NCBI GenBank assembly: GCA_950071875.1 | Contig: CATMNW010000009.1 | Coordinates: 1 to 22,234 of the forward strand | DNA from: an uncultured Erythrobacteraceae bacterium | Lineage (GTDB): Bacteria > Pseudomonadota > Alphaproteobacteria > Sphingomonadales > Sphingomonadaceae | DNA: 22,234 nt | Direction: 5' to 3' | Shown here: in pieces, positions 13,193 to 20,594 of the stretch | How the letters are laid out: every line of letters begins with the position of its first letter | Numbering within the stretch: the stretch's first letter is position 1 | The notes under the pieces: model-generated | The model's database searches: none | What the model was told of the DNA's origin: nothing | The model's input: the letters and a program-made list of their open reading frames with translations, nothing else | Made by a program: the position numbers and the translations under genes

Positions 13193-14329
13193 TCAGTAGC
13201 GGCCCCAGACGAACCGGCTCGACAGGGCATAGTTCCACACCGAACCGATCGCGATACCGACCAGCGCAGCCAGCACTTCATGCAGCCCGCGGTCGTGCAG
13301 CGTGGTTGCCACAGCCACGTTTGCGAATGCCCCGATCGAACACGCGGCGATAAAGCTGACCCAGCCCCAGAAGACCTTGTCCGCTTCCTTCAGCCGTCGA
13401 TCGCGGTAGGTGAGGAAGTTGTTCAGCCAGAAATTGAAGGTCATGGCCCCGAAGGTTGCGACGGCCTGGCTCCAGCTGAAATTGGTCCCCGCAACGAGCA
13501 TGAACGCATAGAGGATCGCCATGTGGACGAAGACGCCCAAGGCCCCGACGGTCCCGAACAGTGCAAAGCGCGTCGGGATCAGGCGGCCGAAGCTCTTGTC
13601 GTAGAGACCGGCAAGAAAATCGAGCGCGATTGCCCGGTCAAGCTTGCTTTCGCCCGAGCGGCGAGCGGAAAAATTCATCGGGAAATCCTTCACCTTGAGC
13701 GGCGTTTCGGAAGTGGCGAGGAGGTCGAGCAATATCTTGAAGCCGATGCCCGAAAGGTTCGGCACCAATTCGCGGGCGGTCGCCCCGCGCAGCAGGAAAA
13801 ACCCGCTCATGGGGTCTGACAGTTCCACGCCGGTCAGCTTGCGTGCCAGCGTGTTCGCCACGCTGGACAGCTTTTCACGATCCGGGCGCCCCCATTCCTC
13901 CATGCTTGCCCCTTCGGCAAAACGGCTGGCGACCGCGACTTCGGCTTCGCCCGACTTTACGGCGGCCAGCATATCGACGAGCAGCTTGGGATCATGCTGG
14001 TGATCAGCGTCCATCACCGCGACAAAGGGCGCTGCGGTCGCACAGAAACCTTCGATGGCGGCGCTGGACAGGCCCCGCCGTCCGATACGCTGGATCACGC
14101 GAACCCGCGGGTCGGTCAATGACAGGCGGCGCGCTTCATCGCTGGTGCCGTCGGCCGAATTGTCGTCGACAATCAGCACTTCCCAGCCCGACCGGCCCAG
14201 CGCGCCCTCGATACGCTCTACCAGCGGGGCGAGGTTGTCGCGTTCGTTCAGCGTCGGCAGGATGATCGCAAGTTCGAGCGTTGGCTTGGCAGTGGCCATC
14301 GAAGGCAGCGTGTCCGGTGTCATATCCAT
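13193..14329 (-). CDS. GT2 polyprenol-phosphate glycosyltransferase fused to a GtrA-type membrane domain
   Basis: 378 residues. N-terminal GT2 domain (about 18-245) like dolichyl-phosphate mannose synthase: IILPTLNERDNL (22-33), DDNSADGT (55-62), the metal-binding DAD (107-109) in VMDADHQHDP, and SDPMSGFFLLR. The C-terminal part (about 252-378) has four hydrophobic helices of the GtrA family (RFALFGTVGALGVFVHM, FNFWLNNFLTYRDRR, WNYALSSRFVWGRY). Such fusions transfer a sugar to polyprenol phosphate and are thought to help flip it for envelope glycan modification. Acceptor and sugar are not deducible. Starts at M1, M3 or M11 (14299) are all possible; none has a good ribosome binding site. It follows leuB after 26 bases. 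Confidence 0.92.
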   Translation of the reverse strand: MDMTPDTLPSMATAKPTLELAIILPTLNERDNLAPLVERIEGALGRSGWEVLIVDDNSADGTSDEARRLSLTDPRVRVIQRIGRRGLSSAAIEGFCATAAPFVAVMDADHQHDPKLLVDMLAAVKSGEAEVAVASRFAEGASMEEWGRPDREKLSSVANTLARKLTGVELSDPMSGFFLLRGATARELVPNLSGIGFKILLDLLATSETPLKVKDFPMNFSARRSGESKLDRAIALDFLAGLYDKSFGRLIPTRFALFGTVGALGVFVHMAILYAFMLVAGTNFSWSQAVATFGAMTFNFWLNNFLTYRDRRLKEADKVFWGWVSFIAACSIGAFANVAVATTLHDRGLHEVLAALVGIAIGSVWNYALSSRFVWGRY

Positions 14330-14355
14330 TGCATGACCCGGTTATGCCGCAATCC

Positions 14356-15423
14356 TCAAGATATGGTTACCAGCTTCCTAACAATCGCATCGCCGATTTC
14401 CTCGGTAGAAGCACTGCCACCCAGATCGCCGCCGAACACGCCATCGGCCAGGATACTCTCCACTGCGCTCTCGATCCGCTGCGCGTCCGTTTCCCGACCC
14501 AGCGAATGGCGCAGCAACATGGCCAGGCTGAGAACGGCGGCAACCGGGTTTGCCTTGCCTTGGCCTGCAATATCGGGCGCACTGCCATGGATCGGCTCGT
14601 AAAGGCCGAACGTGCCGAACCGGGTCTGCCGTTCGCCCAGGCTGGCGCTGGCCAGCAGGCCGATCGAACCGACGCAGGCGCTTGCCTGGTCCGAAAGGAT
14701 GTCTCCGAACAGGTTGCCGGTGACAATGGTGTCGAACTGGCCGGGCGACTTCACCAGCTGCATCGCGGCATTGTCGACATACATGTGGTCGAGCGTGACC
14801 TCGGGATAGTCCTTCGCCACTTCGATAACGGTTTCGCGCCAGATGCGGCTGGTTTCCAGGACATTCGCCTTGTCGACGCTGGTCAGGCGTTTGTTGCGCG
14901 TCATGGCTGCACGAAAAGCGGTGTGTGCGATGCGGCGCACCTCTGCTTCGTTATAGCTCATGGCGTCCCAACCTTCACGTCCGCCCTCGCCCGTACGTTC
15001 GCCTTTCTCGCCGAAATACACATCGCCATTGAGCTCGCGCACGACGAGAAGGTCGATGCTGCGCGCCACTTCGGGTTTGAGCGAAGACAGGTGTTCGAGG
15101 CCCGGGAAACCCGCCGCCGGACGCAGGTTAGCAAACAGCCCCAGCTCGCTTCGAAGGCCGAGGATGGCCTGTTCGGGTCGCAGGTTTCGCGGAAGGTCGT
15201 CGCACGAAAAATCGCCGACGGCGCCGAACAGAATGGCGTCGGCTGTGCGTGCCATTTCCAGCGTTTCCTCGGGCAGTGGATGACCATGCCGGCGATAGGC
15301 TGCCGCTCCGACATCGCCTTCGAACAGGGTCAGGCCGGGCAGCGACAGTTCGTCGAGCACCCGCAGAGCCTGCGCGCTGACTTCCGGCCCGATCCCGTCA
15401 CCTGCAAATACCGCAATTTTCAT
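14356..15423 (-). CDS. leuB: 3-isopropylmalate dehydrogenase
   Basis: The NAD-dependent oxidative decarboxylation step of leucine synthesis. 355 residues, the usual length. It starts MKIAVFAGDGIGPEV. Further hallmarks are FGAVGDFSCDDLPRNLRPEQ, LNGDVYFGEKGER, the catalytic SVDKANVLETSR, DHMYVDNAAMQLV, GDILSDQAS and GSAPDIAGQGKANPVA. The reading frame is open further upstream to 15633, but that would run through recO. The ATG at 15423 overlaps the recO stop as ATGA, so the two are translationally coupled. No leuA, leuC or leuD is in the window. Pairing with recO rather than leuCD is a notable but seemingly stable arrangement. Confidence 0.97.
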   Translation of the reverse strand: MKIAVFAGDGIGPEVSAQALRVLDELSLPGLTLFEGDVGAAAYRRHGHPLPEETLEMARTADAILFGAVGDFSCDDLPRNLRPEQAILGLRSELGLFANLRPAAGFPGLEHLSSLKPEVARSIDLLVVRELNGDVYFGEKGERTGEGGREGWDAMSYNEAEVRRIAHTAFRAAMTRNKRLTSVDKANVLETSRIWRETVIEVAKDYPEVTLDHMYVDNAAMQLVKSPGQFDTIVTGNLFGDILSDQASACVGSIGLLASASLGERQTRFGTFGLYEPIHGSAPDIAGQGKANPVAAVLSLAMLLRHSLGRETDAQRIESAVESILADGVFGGDLGGSASTEEIGDAIVRKLVTIS

Positions 15424-16019
15424 TCTACCATCCGTGCCAGTCGCTGCCGCAAGAGTTGCCGTGCAGCTAGGACGTCGGCGCGGGTGTCGGCAAGCAGGTA
15501 GCGCGCGATAAGCGGCTCCTGCCGGTCGAGAATTTCCAGAGCCTGCCCAAGGTCCGCTATGTCGGGGCGCTGGCCGCCATAACCCAGTTCGCGCAGCAAC
15601 AGGGCTTCGTACACTGCCAGAGCCTCCACCCACTGGCGCGCGGTGTCGGCGGAACAGATCGCCTCAAGTAGCCCACCGAGCGCTGCGTAGAGCGTGGGAT
15701 AGGGATTGCGTTCCGGCAGTGCGCTGGCAGTCAACGCGGTGACCCACGCGATGGCGGCAGCAGGTAGCGGTTCGGACAGCCACGGTCCGCGGCTTTGCAC
15801 CAGTTCGATCCGGGCAAAGGGAAGCTGGCTATCGGATTTTGCGCGGATTTCGGCCTGCACGAGGTTTCCCGGGATGACTACCGGGCGCAGTTGGCGTCCG
15901 CGTCCGCCGGCGACATAGGCCGCTACCACTCCGCTTTCCTCTGTCAGCAGGCGCGCGATCACCGCTGTTTCGCCGTGCGGGCGCGCGGCTATCAGGATCG
16001 CAGGGGCGGACAGGTGCAT
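15420..16019 (-). CDS. recO: DNA repair protein RecO
   Basis: Loads RecA on single-stranded DNA coated with SSB, with RecR (RecFOR pathway). 199 residues, shorter than the usual 230-250. The N-terminal OB domain reads ILIAARPHGETAVIARLLTEESGVVAAYVAGGRGR (about 7-41) and is followed by IPGNLVQAEIRAKSDSQL. The helical C-terminal domain contains YEALLLRELGYGG (about 134-146). I see no cysteine zinc motif. It lies 19 bases after the 84-residue orphan gene and overlaps leuB by 4 bases, so these three form an operon. Confidence 0.93.
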   Translation of the reverse strand: MHLSAPAILIAARPHGETAVIARLLTEESGVVAAYVAGGRGRQLRPVVIPGNLVQAEIRAKSDSQLPFARIELVQSRGPWLSEPLPAAAIAWVTALTASALPERNPYPTLYAALGGLLEAICSADTARQWVEALAVYEALLLRELGYGGQRPDIADLGQALEILDRQEPLIARYLLADTRADVLAARQLLRQRLARMVE

Positions 16020-16038
16020 CCGTACCGCCTAGCCGGTC

Positions 16039-16293
16039 CTACGCCGGTGTCGAGGCCTGCCGACGCAAAGTTTCCTTCGACGCTGCCACGGCCATCGAGC
16101 GCGGGCGTCCCATCGACCAGTTTGCCTGCATGCGAACTTCGGGATTGGGCGAGCACCAGATTTCGCCGGTCTCGTCGATTGCGGTGACCCAGATCAGATT
16201 ATGCTCCTGCCCGTAATCGATGACGGCAAGCGCGTGCCCGTCGCCCTTGCCTATAATGTGCAGGGGGATCGGAGGGTTAAGCTGTGTGAACAT
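16039..16293 (-). CDS. Small conserved-looking protein of unknown function (84 aa)
   Basis: The protein begins MFTQLNPPIPLHIIGKGDGH and continues ALAVIDYGQEHNLIWVTAIDETGEIWCSPNPEVRMQANWSMGR, of which the KGDGHALAVIDYGQEHNLIW and WCSPNPEVRMQANW segments look strongly conserved. I recall near-identical short proteins in other sphingomonads, but I know of no function. It reads like a small beta-rich domain with a basic C-terminal tail, with no signal peptide or membrane segment. It is the first gene of the operon with recO and leuB. The start codon is preceded 2 bases upstream by a hairpin that holds the ribosome binding site (separate entry). Confidence 0.82.
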   Translation of the reverse strand: MFTQLNPPIPLHIIGKGDGHALAVIDYGQEHNLIWVTAIDETGEIWCSPNPEVRMQANWSMGRPRSMAVAASKETLRRQASTPA

Positions 16294-16295
16294 CG

Positions 16296-16317
16296 GCAGT
16301 CCCTTTCAAAGGACTGC
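16296..16317 (-). promoter_or_regulatory. Hairpin enclosing the ribosome binding site of the 84-aa gene
   Basis: On the minus strand GCAGTCC-TTTGAAAG-GGACTGC-CG-ATG. The 7-bp stem is perfect, and the GAAAGGGA Shine-Dalgarno sequence lies across the loop and the 3' arm. Its position could make translation of the operon sensitive to temperature or a ligand or protein. Confidence 0.5.
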
Positions 16318-16354
16318 AATCCGCTTGATACGCGGCCGGTTCCAATCCTAACTT

Positions 16355-16603
16355 TCAGCCCTCGAGGCGCGCCTCGAGCGCTTCGACGCGGGCCTTCAGG
16401 TCTTCGGTTTCTTCCCGCGCCTTGCCCGCCATCATCTTGACCGCGTCGAATTCCTCACGGCTGACGAAATCCATCCCGCCGAAAGTTTCCTTCGCGCGTT
16501 CCCGTGCGGTTTCGCGCGCTTCGCGGCCCATGCCGGCGAGAGTGCCTGCTGCCGAATTGGCGAGTTTGACGAAATCGGCGATGAGGGGGTTCTGGCTTTG
16601 CAT
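16355..16603 (-). CDS. ubiK: UbiK-family ubiquinone biosynthesis accessory factor
   Basis: 82 residues of the BMFP/YqiC family. In enterobacteria UbiK supports aerobic ubiquinone synthesis with UbiJ. The N-terminal part (NPLIADFVKLANSAAGTLAGMGRE) is an amphipathic helix of the type that binds lipid. The middle FVSREEFDAVKMMAGKAREE and C-terminal LKARVEALEARLEG form a coiled coil that mediates oligomerisation. Family-typical signature: SREEFDxxKxMxxKAREE. It lies 77 bases after tspO. No strong ribosome binding site is visible before the ATG. Confidence 0.88.
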   Translation of the reverse strand: MQSQNPLIADFVKLANSAAGTLAGMGREARETARERAKETFGGMDFVSREEFDAVKMMAGKAREETEDLKARVEALEARLEG

Positions 16604-16680
16604 GGCAATTCAGATGGTTCGTGGGGGTACTTTTGTCCAGTGTTTGTTAGGCCGGGTTTCGGCGTACGAGATGAGCAATC

Positions 16681-17229
16681 TCAGATTCTCACCCGCTCCA
16701 CTGCGCCATCGGGATTACCGCCGTCGGCATCGGGATTGAGCTGGAGGAACTGGTAATTGAGCGCGGTCGCGAAACAGACCCATGCAAGGTAGGGTACCAG
16801 CAGCACCGCGGCCAGCTTCCGAACACGCCAGAACAGAGCCATGACCACCAGAAGGCTGGCGACGATAATTACCAGCAGCACCAGGGCCGCCGTGATCTGT
16901 TGGGCACCGAAGAACACGTAGCTCCACGACAGGTTGAGCACGAAGTGCACCGCAAAAACCCACAGCGCCGCGGTACGCCCCCTGGCCCCCCACGCCGAAG
17001 CCACCATGGCCACCGACAAGCCGATCATGATGTAGAGTATGGTCCACACGATGCCGAACCACTTGGGTTCGGGATAGATGCCGGGCTTCACCAGCCCCTG
17101 GAACCACGAAGTATCCGGGCTGCCGAGCATGCCCGACAAAAAGCCCAGCAATACGCATAGCGGCACGAGGAAGAGCGCCCAGCGAATGAAACTTGCGCGC
17201 AGCTGCCCGCGCGACGCCAGCATGTTCAT
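16681..17229 (-). CDS. tspO: TspO/MBR-family tryptophan-rich membrane protein
   Basis: 182 residues with five membrane helices. Family features: LVKPGIYPEPKWFGIVWTILYIMIG (the P-x-P-x-x-W-x-F/W pattern), VLNLSWSYVFFG and PYLAWVCFATALNYQFLQLN near the end. TspO proteins bind porphyrins and tetrapyrroles and act in oxygen- or stress-dependent control of pigment and heme metabolism, e.g. in Rhodobacter. GGGACAG lies 7 bases before the ATG at 17229, which favours it over the second ATG at 17223. It is followed by ubiK. The local order tspO-ubiK suggests a link to respiration and redox, but this is inference. Confidence 0.93.
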   Translation of the reverse strand: MNMLASRGQLRASFIRWALFLVPLCVLLGFLSGMLGSPDTSWFQGLVKPGIYPEPKWFGIVWTILYIMIGLSVAMVASAWGARGRTAALWVFAVHFVLNLSWSYVFFGAQQITAALVLLVIIVASLLVVMALFWRVRKLAAVLLVPYLAWVCFATALNYQFLQLNPDADGGNPDGAVERVRI

Positions 17230-17315
17230 TTATCTGTCCCGTCAGCGATTCTTTTCATGTGCCTTGTGGCGGCGCCTCGAGCCCGAGGCAATGCGCGCAC
17301 GCAAACCGTCCCAAG

Positions 17316-18038
17316 TCAGAACCTCAGCATGATGTTGCGCGCAAGTGCAGGCGATGAGGAATGGACAGCCTTCAGGACCTTCACCATTCCGACATTCGCC
17401 TCGTCCTGCCCCTTCTCCAAGGCCTGGACGATCTGTCGTGCGCATTCTTCCGGCGCCATCTTCCTGTTTGTCCGCCCGGCAGTCATCTGCGTATCGACCA
17501 CCGGAGGAAGGGCTTCGATCACCGCGATACTCGTATCGGCGAGCTGTGCGCGGATCGCCTGCGTATAGCTTCGGAGCGCCGCCTTGGTCGCGCAATAGAC
17601 CGGACCGCCAGCGCGCGGAGCGATGGCAAGGCCGCTGGTGACGTTGACGATCGCTGCTTCGGGGCGCTGCTTCAGGCGGGGTACGAGGGCAGTGATCAGG
17701 CGAATGGGCGTATTCAGATTGGCGTAGATGCAATCGTCGGCAGCATCGGCATCGGGCACTTTTTCACGAAAGTCATGGTCCACCCCCTGCCCGGCGTTAT
17801 TGACCAGCACGTCCAGTTCGCGGTCGCCCAGCGCTTGCAGGATACGCTCCGCCCCCAACGGCGTGTGCAGATCGGCTTCGATCGCCTCGAAGCCGGCTTT
17901 GCGCTTAGCTTCCAGCCGCTTGAGCGAGCGGCCGGTTACGATCACTTCGGCCCCCTTCACTTTCAACTGGTGCGCCATCTGCTCGCCGATGCCTGCAGTG
18001 CCTCCGGTAAGGAGCACGCGCTTTCCGGTCAGTTCCAT
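17316..18038 (-). CDS. SDR-family oxidoreductase, DltE-like
   Basis: A 240-residue classical SDR. TGGTAGIG (11-18), NNAG (80-83), S135, Y148 and K152 (YCATK) form the cofactor and catalytic set. The second strand ends VTGRSLKRLE, where Arg/Ser point to NADP(H). The NAGQGVDHDF and PPVVDTQMTAGR segments resemble DltE, a group named for teichoic-acid D-alanylation in Gram-positives; in Gram-negatives that role does not apply, and the substrate here is unknown. Its ATG overlaps the stop of the preceding gene (TGATG), so the two are coupled. An AT-poor 86-base region without a T-run terminator follows. Confidence 0.88.
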   Translation of the reverse strand: MELTGKRVLLTGGTAGIGEQMAHQLKVKGAEVIVTGRSLKRLEAKRKAGFEAIEADLHTPLGAERILQALGDRELDVLVNNAGQGVDHDFREKVPDADAADDCIYANLNTPIRLITALVPRLKQRPEAAIVNVTSGLAIAPRAGGPVYCATKAALRSYTQAIRAQLADTSIAVIEALPPVVDTQMTAGRTNRKMAPEECARQIVQALEKGQDEANVGMVKVLKAVHSSSPALARNIMLRF

Positions 18039-19057
18039 CAGGCTTTCACGATTCCTTTCTCGACAAGACTGCGCACCGTGTCTTCCAGCGTCTGTTCCGC
18101 GGGGATGAACGTGAAGCCCAGAACGTCTTCGGTATGCTTCCCGGAAACATCGCGGACATTGCCCAGTTCGCCCTTGATCTGCTTCATTTCGTCCATGAAC
18201 AGGGCGAGTATCTTCACCAGCCAGTCGGGCATGGCCCGGCCAGGCACCTTGCCCGCATGCTCGGGTACGCGGGTGCGAACGATTTCGGCCATTTCGCGAA
18301 GCCAGAGGAATTTCTGCGATGTCGGGAAGCGTTCCCCGCGCACCTTTTGCGCCGGTGCCTCGATCGCGCTGACATGCGCTTCGGCCACATCGCGGACATC
18401 GGTCACGCAAATACCCATGTCAGGGATCAGCGGGATCGACCCATCGATGATCTTCTTCACCAGTTCGACGCTGGTCGACATGTCGTCGTCATAGACCGGG
18501 CCGAACACCGCCACCGGATTGACCGAGCAGAACGTCATTTTCGGCGCATGGACTGCCACCCAGTCGCGTGCGGCGCGTTCTGCCACGGTCTTGCTTTCGA
18601 TATAGGGTGGAACGCCCGCAGTCAGGTTCGTCCAGTCGGTGTAATCGAAATGATCCTTGTCCGGGTGGCCATAGGCAATCGCTGCTGCGCTGCTGGTTTG
18701 CACGAACCGTTCGACCCCAGCCTTCTGGGCAAATTCCAGCGCGCGCAGCGTTCCTTCTCGCGCAGGGATGACGAGTTCGTCCTTGTCTTTGGGGACGGCC
18801 AGGGGAAAAGGCGATGCAACATGGGCAACCGCGTCGCAGCCGGTGTTGGCGTCGGCCCAGCCATGGTCGCTCAGCAGGTCGGCCTCGAATATCTTAAGGC
18901 GATCGCCCGCATCGCTCCAGCGGGCACGCAATTTCGGTTCGCTTTTCGCCGCATTGCGGACGGTGGTGTGGACGACATAGCCCTTGGTCAGCAGCTGTTC
19001 GACGACCTCGCCGCCGATGTAGCCCGTGCCACCCGTTACCAGTACTGTCCCCACCAT
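18038..19057 (-). CDS. Extended SDR, dihydroflavonol-reductase-like aldehyde/ketone reductase
   Basis: 339 residues. TGGTGYIGG (8-16), TTVRN typical of NADP(H) binding, DAVAHVASPF, FVQTSSAAAI with S122/S123, and catalytic Y152-x-x-x-K156 (YIESK). Then NPVAVFGPVYDDD follows, the usual substrate-side motif. The family (DFR/cinnamoyl-CoA reductase-like, including bacterial aldehyde reductases) reduces carbonyls; the substrate is unknown. GGAAG lies next to the ATG. It overlaps the downstream SDR by one base and is divergent from the DAO-type flavoenzyme, with 73 bases between starts. Confidence 0.88.
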   Translation of the reverse strand: MVGTVLVTGGTGYIGGEVVEQLLTKGYVVHTTVRNAAKSEPKLRARWSDAGDRLKIFEADLLSDHGWADANTGCDAVAHVASPFPLAVPKDKDELVIPAREGTLRALEFAQKAGVERFVQTSSAAAIAYGHPDKDHFDYTDWTNLTAGVPPYIESKTVAERAARDWVAVHAPKMTFCSVNPVAVFGPVYDDDMSTSVELVKKIIDGSIPLIPDMGICVTDVRDVAEAHVSAIEAPAQKVRGERFPTSQKFLWLREMAEIVRTRVPEHAGKVPGRAMPDWLVKILALFMDEMKQIKGELGNVRDVSGKHTEDVLGFTFIPAEQTLEDTVRSLVEKGIVKA

Positions 19058-19130
19058 CTTCCGCGTTCCCCGTATCTTTTGTTAAACGAGAGGCTAGGAG
19101 CAAAGGCTACGTCAGGCAACGGACAGGCGC

Positions 19131-20240
19131 ATGAAGCTGGTTGATTTCTGTGTGATAGGCGGGGGGATTGCCGGACTGTCGGCAGCCGCACGACTGGCGC
19201 TCCATGGCGTAACGGTGGTGTGCGAAATGGAAGAAGCGCCCGGCGTCCATTCCTCGGGTCGCAGCGCGGCCTTTGCGCATTTCGATATGGATAGCTGGCT
19301 TGTGCGCGCGCTTACGGCGGCCAGCATTCCGCTGATGGAAGAACCGGGTGCAAAACCCCACCCTGCCCTGTTCCTCGCACTGGATGGGCAGGAGGCAGCG
19401 CTCGAAAAGCTGGAAGCGAACTATCGGGAATGGTCGGACGAGGTCCGGCGCCTGTCAGTGGCAGAAGCGCGCGAGTTCGTCCCGATCCTCAGCGAAAATG
19501 CCATCGTCGGCGCGCTTCTCGACCCTGCGGGCCGCAAGCTGGATGCGCATGCGCTGCTCGAAACGCACCGCAAATCGTTGCTGGCGGCGGGAGGGCAAAT
19601 TGCCGTCAAGGCGCCTGTGACCTCGCTGCATCATGACGGCAACCGGTGGATCGTCGATACCCCGGGCGAAAACTTCGCTGCGCGCGTGGTCGTAAACGCC
19701 GCCGGTGCGTGGGCAGACGAAATGGCGGAACTGGCAGGCGTTGCGCCCATCGGCATACAGCCGCTTCGCCGCACGGTTATTACCTTCGACGTTGCTGACG
19801 ACGTATCCGATTGGCCTTTCACCAAGACTGTCGGACCAGGCTTCTATATCGAACCCGAAGGCAGCGGCCGCCTGCTCGCCTGCCCGATGGACGAACACCC
19901 GAGTGCACCTTGCGACGCCCAACCCGAAGAAGAGGACATCGCCCTCGCCGCCTGGCGGGTGCAAGAGGCCACCACGCTCACAATCCCACGAATTGCGAGC
20001 AAATGGGCAGGCTTGCGAAACTTCGCCCCCGACCGCCTGCCGGTGTGCGGGTTCGACCCGGCGGCACCGGGGTTTTTCTGGCTGGCGGGCCAGGGTGGTT
20101 TCGGCTTGCAAACCTCGCCCGCCATGGCTCTGGCGGCGGAGGCACTGGCTACGGCAGGGCCCTGGCCGGACAATCTGACCAGCGTCGGAGTGGACGCAGA
20201 AATGCTCGCGCCGCGAAGGGTTCGGCAAGCTCTGCGGTGA
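19131..20240 (+). CDS. FAD-dependent oxidoreductase, DAO family (D-amino-acid dehydrogenase-like)
   Basis: 369 residues with FAD-binding GGGIAGLSAAARLA (10-23), GVHSSGRSAAFAHFD after it (38-52, like the HSTGRSAA segment of D-arginine dehydrogenases), NAAGAWADEMAELAG in the middle, and GLRNFAPDRLPVCGFDP and GQGGFGLQTSPAMA near the C-terminus. The family oxidises amines and D-amino acids and passes electrons to oxygen or quinones. The SSGRSAA pattern makes D-arginine dehydrogenase-like the best guess, with low certainty on substrate. No signal peptide. GGACAGG lies before the ATG. It converges on the 85-residue membrane protein with 15 bases between. Confidence 0.88.
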   Translation: MKLVDFCVIGGGIAGLSAAARLALHGVTVVCEMEEAPGVHSSGRSAAFAHFDMDSWLVRALTAASIPLMEEPGAKPHPALFLALDGQEAALEKLEANYREWSDEVRRLSVAEAREFVPILSENAIVGALLDPAGRKLDAHALLETHRKSLLAAGGQIAVKAPVTSLHHDGNRWIVDTPGENFAARVVVNAAGAWADEMAELAGVAPIGIQPLRRTVITFDVADDVSDWPFTKTVGPGFYIEPEGSGRLLACPMDEHPSAPCDAQPEEEDIALAAWRVQEATTLTIPRIASKWAGLRNFAPDRLPVCGFDPAAPGFFWLAGQGGFGLQTSPAMALAAEALATAGPWPDNLTSVGVDAEMLAPRRVRQALR

Positions 20241-20255
20241 TCGCGATACGTCCGC

Positions 20256-20513
20256 TCAGTCTGCGCTACCCTGTCGCAGTGCTCGGCTCCCGATGTAAAG
20301 GATCGCAAACCAGTAGATGGCGATCAGAGCGATTGCGCTCCCCACAATAGGCCAGAAATTCTCGGAAGCGTTTGCAAAGACACCCGCGTCACCGAGCGCT
20401 AGCGCACCGTAGAAAATTACCGGTCCGCCAATGATTGCGACCAGCAGCAAGATAGCCACAGTAAGCAAACTGCGGTTACTCGGGCGGAGCGAACTTTTCA
20501 TACTGTGCGGCAT
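20256..20513 (-). CDS. Small two-helix membrane protein, unknown function
   Basis: 85 residues, not recognised. A basic N-terminus (MKSSLRPSNRS from the second ATG at 20501) is followed by two membrane helices at about 15-40 (LLTVAILLLVAIIGGPVIFYGALAL) and 52-74 (FWPIVGSAIALIAIYWFAILYIG). Between them is a short AGVFANASENF loop. The protein ends in RALRQGSAD. The start may be 20513 or 20501; neither has a clear ribosome binding site. A near-consensus sigma-70 promoter lies just upstream (separate entry), which argues that the gene is expressed. Its 5' end points away from gor. Confidence 0.7.
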   Translation of the reverse strand: MPHSMKSSLRPSNRSLLTVAILLLVAIIGGPVIFYGALALGDAGVFANASENFWPIVGSAIALIAIYWFAILYIGSRALRQGSAD

Positions 20514-20534
20514 CCAACTTAATTGTGCAGCGGA

Positions 20535-20563
20535 ACTATAGCCGAATTAGTCCGCGCCATCAA
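20535..20563 (-). promoter_or_regulatory. Sigma-70-like promoter of the 85-aa membrane protein
   Basis: On the minus strand TTGATG (20563-20558), 17-base spacer, TATAGT (20540-20535). Consensus matches are 4 of 6 and 5 of 6. A predicted start near 20528 leaves a leader of only 15 bases before ATG 20513 or 27 before ATG 20501. A perfect AT palindrome CAATTAATTG (20561-20570) touches the -35 element and could be an operator. Confidence 0.55.
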
Positions 20564-20594
20564 TTAATTGGAAAGCCACAACAGCACTGCAGGA

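Noticed and set aside
14281..15501. 406-codon open frame on the plus strand over leuB
   Set aside because: No recognisable motif, and fully antisense to intact leuB and part of recO.
17274..17289. GCCTCG/CGAGGC hairpin after the DltE-like SDR as a terminator
   Set aside because: Only 6 bp, with no T-run following on the minus strand; too weak to claim.
18134..19144. 336-codon open frame on the plus strand over the extended SDR
   Set aside because: Antisense shadow rich in R, H and D, with no motif.
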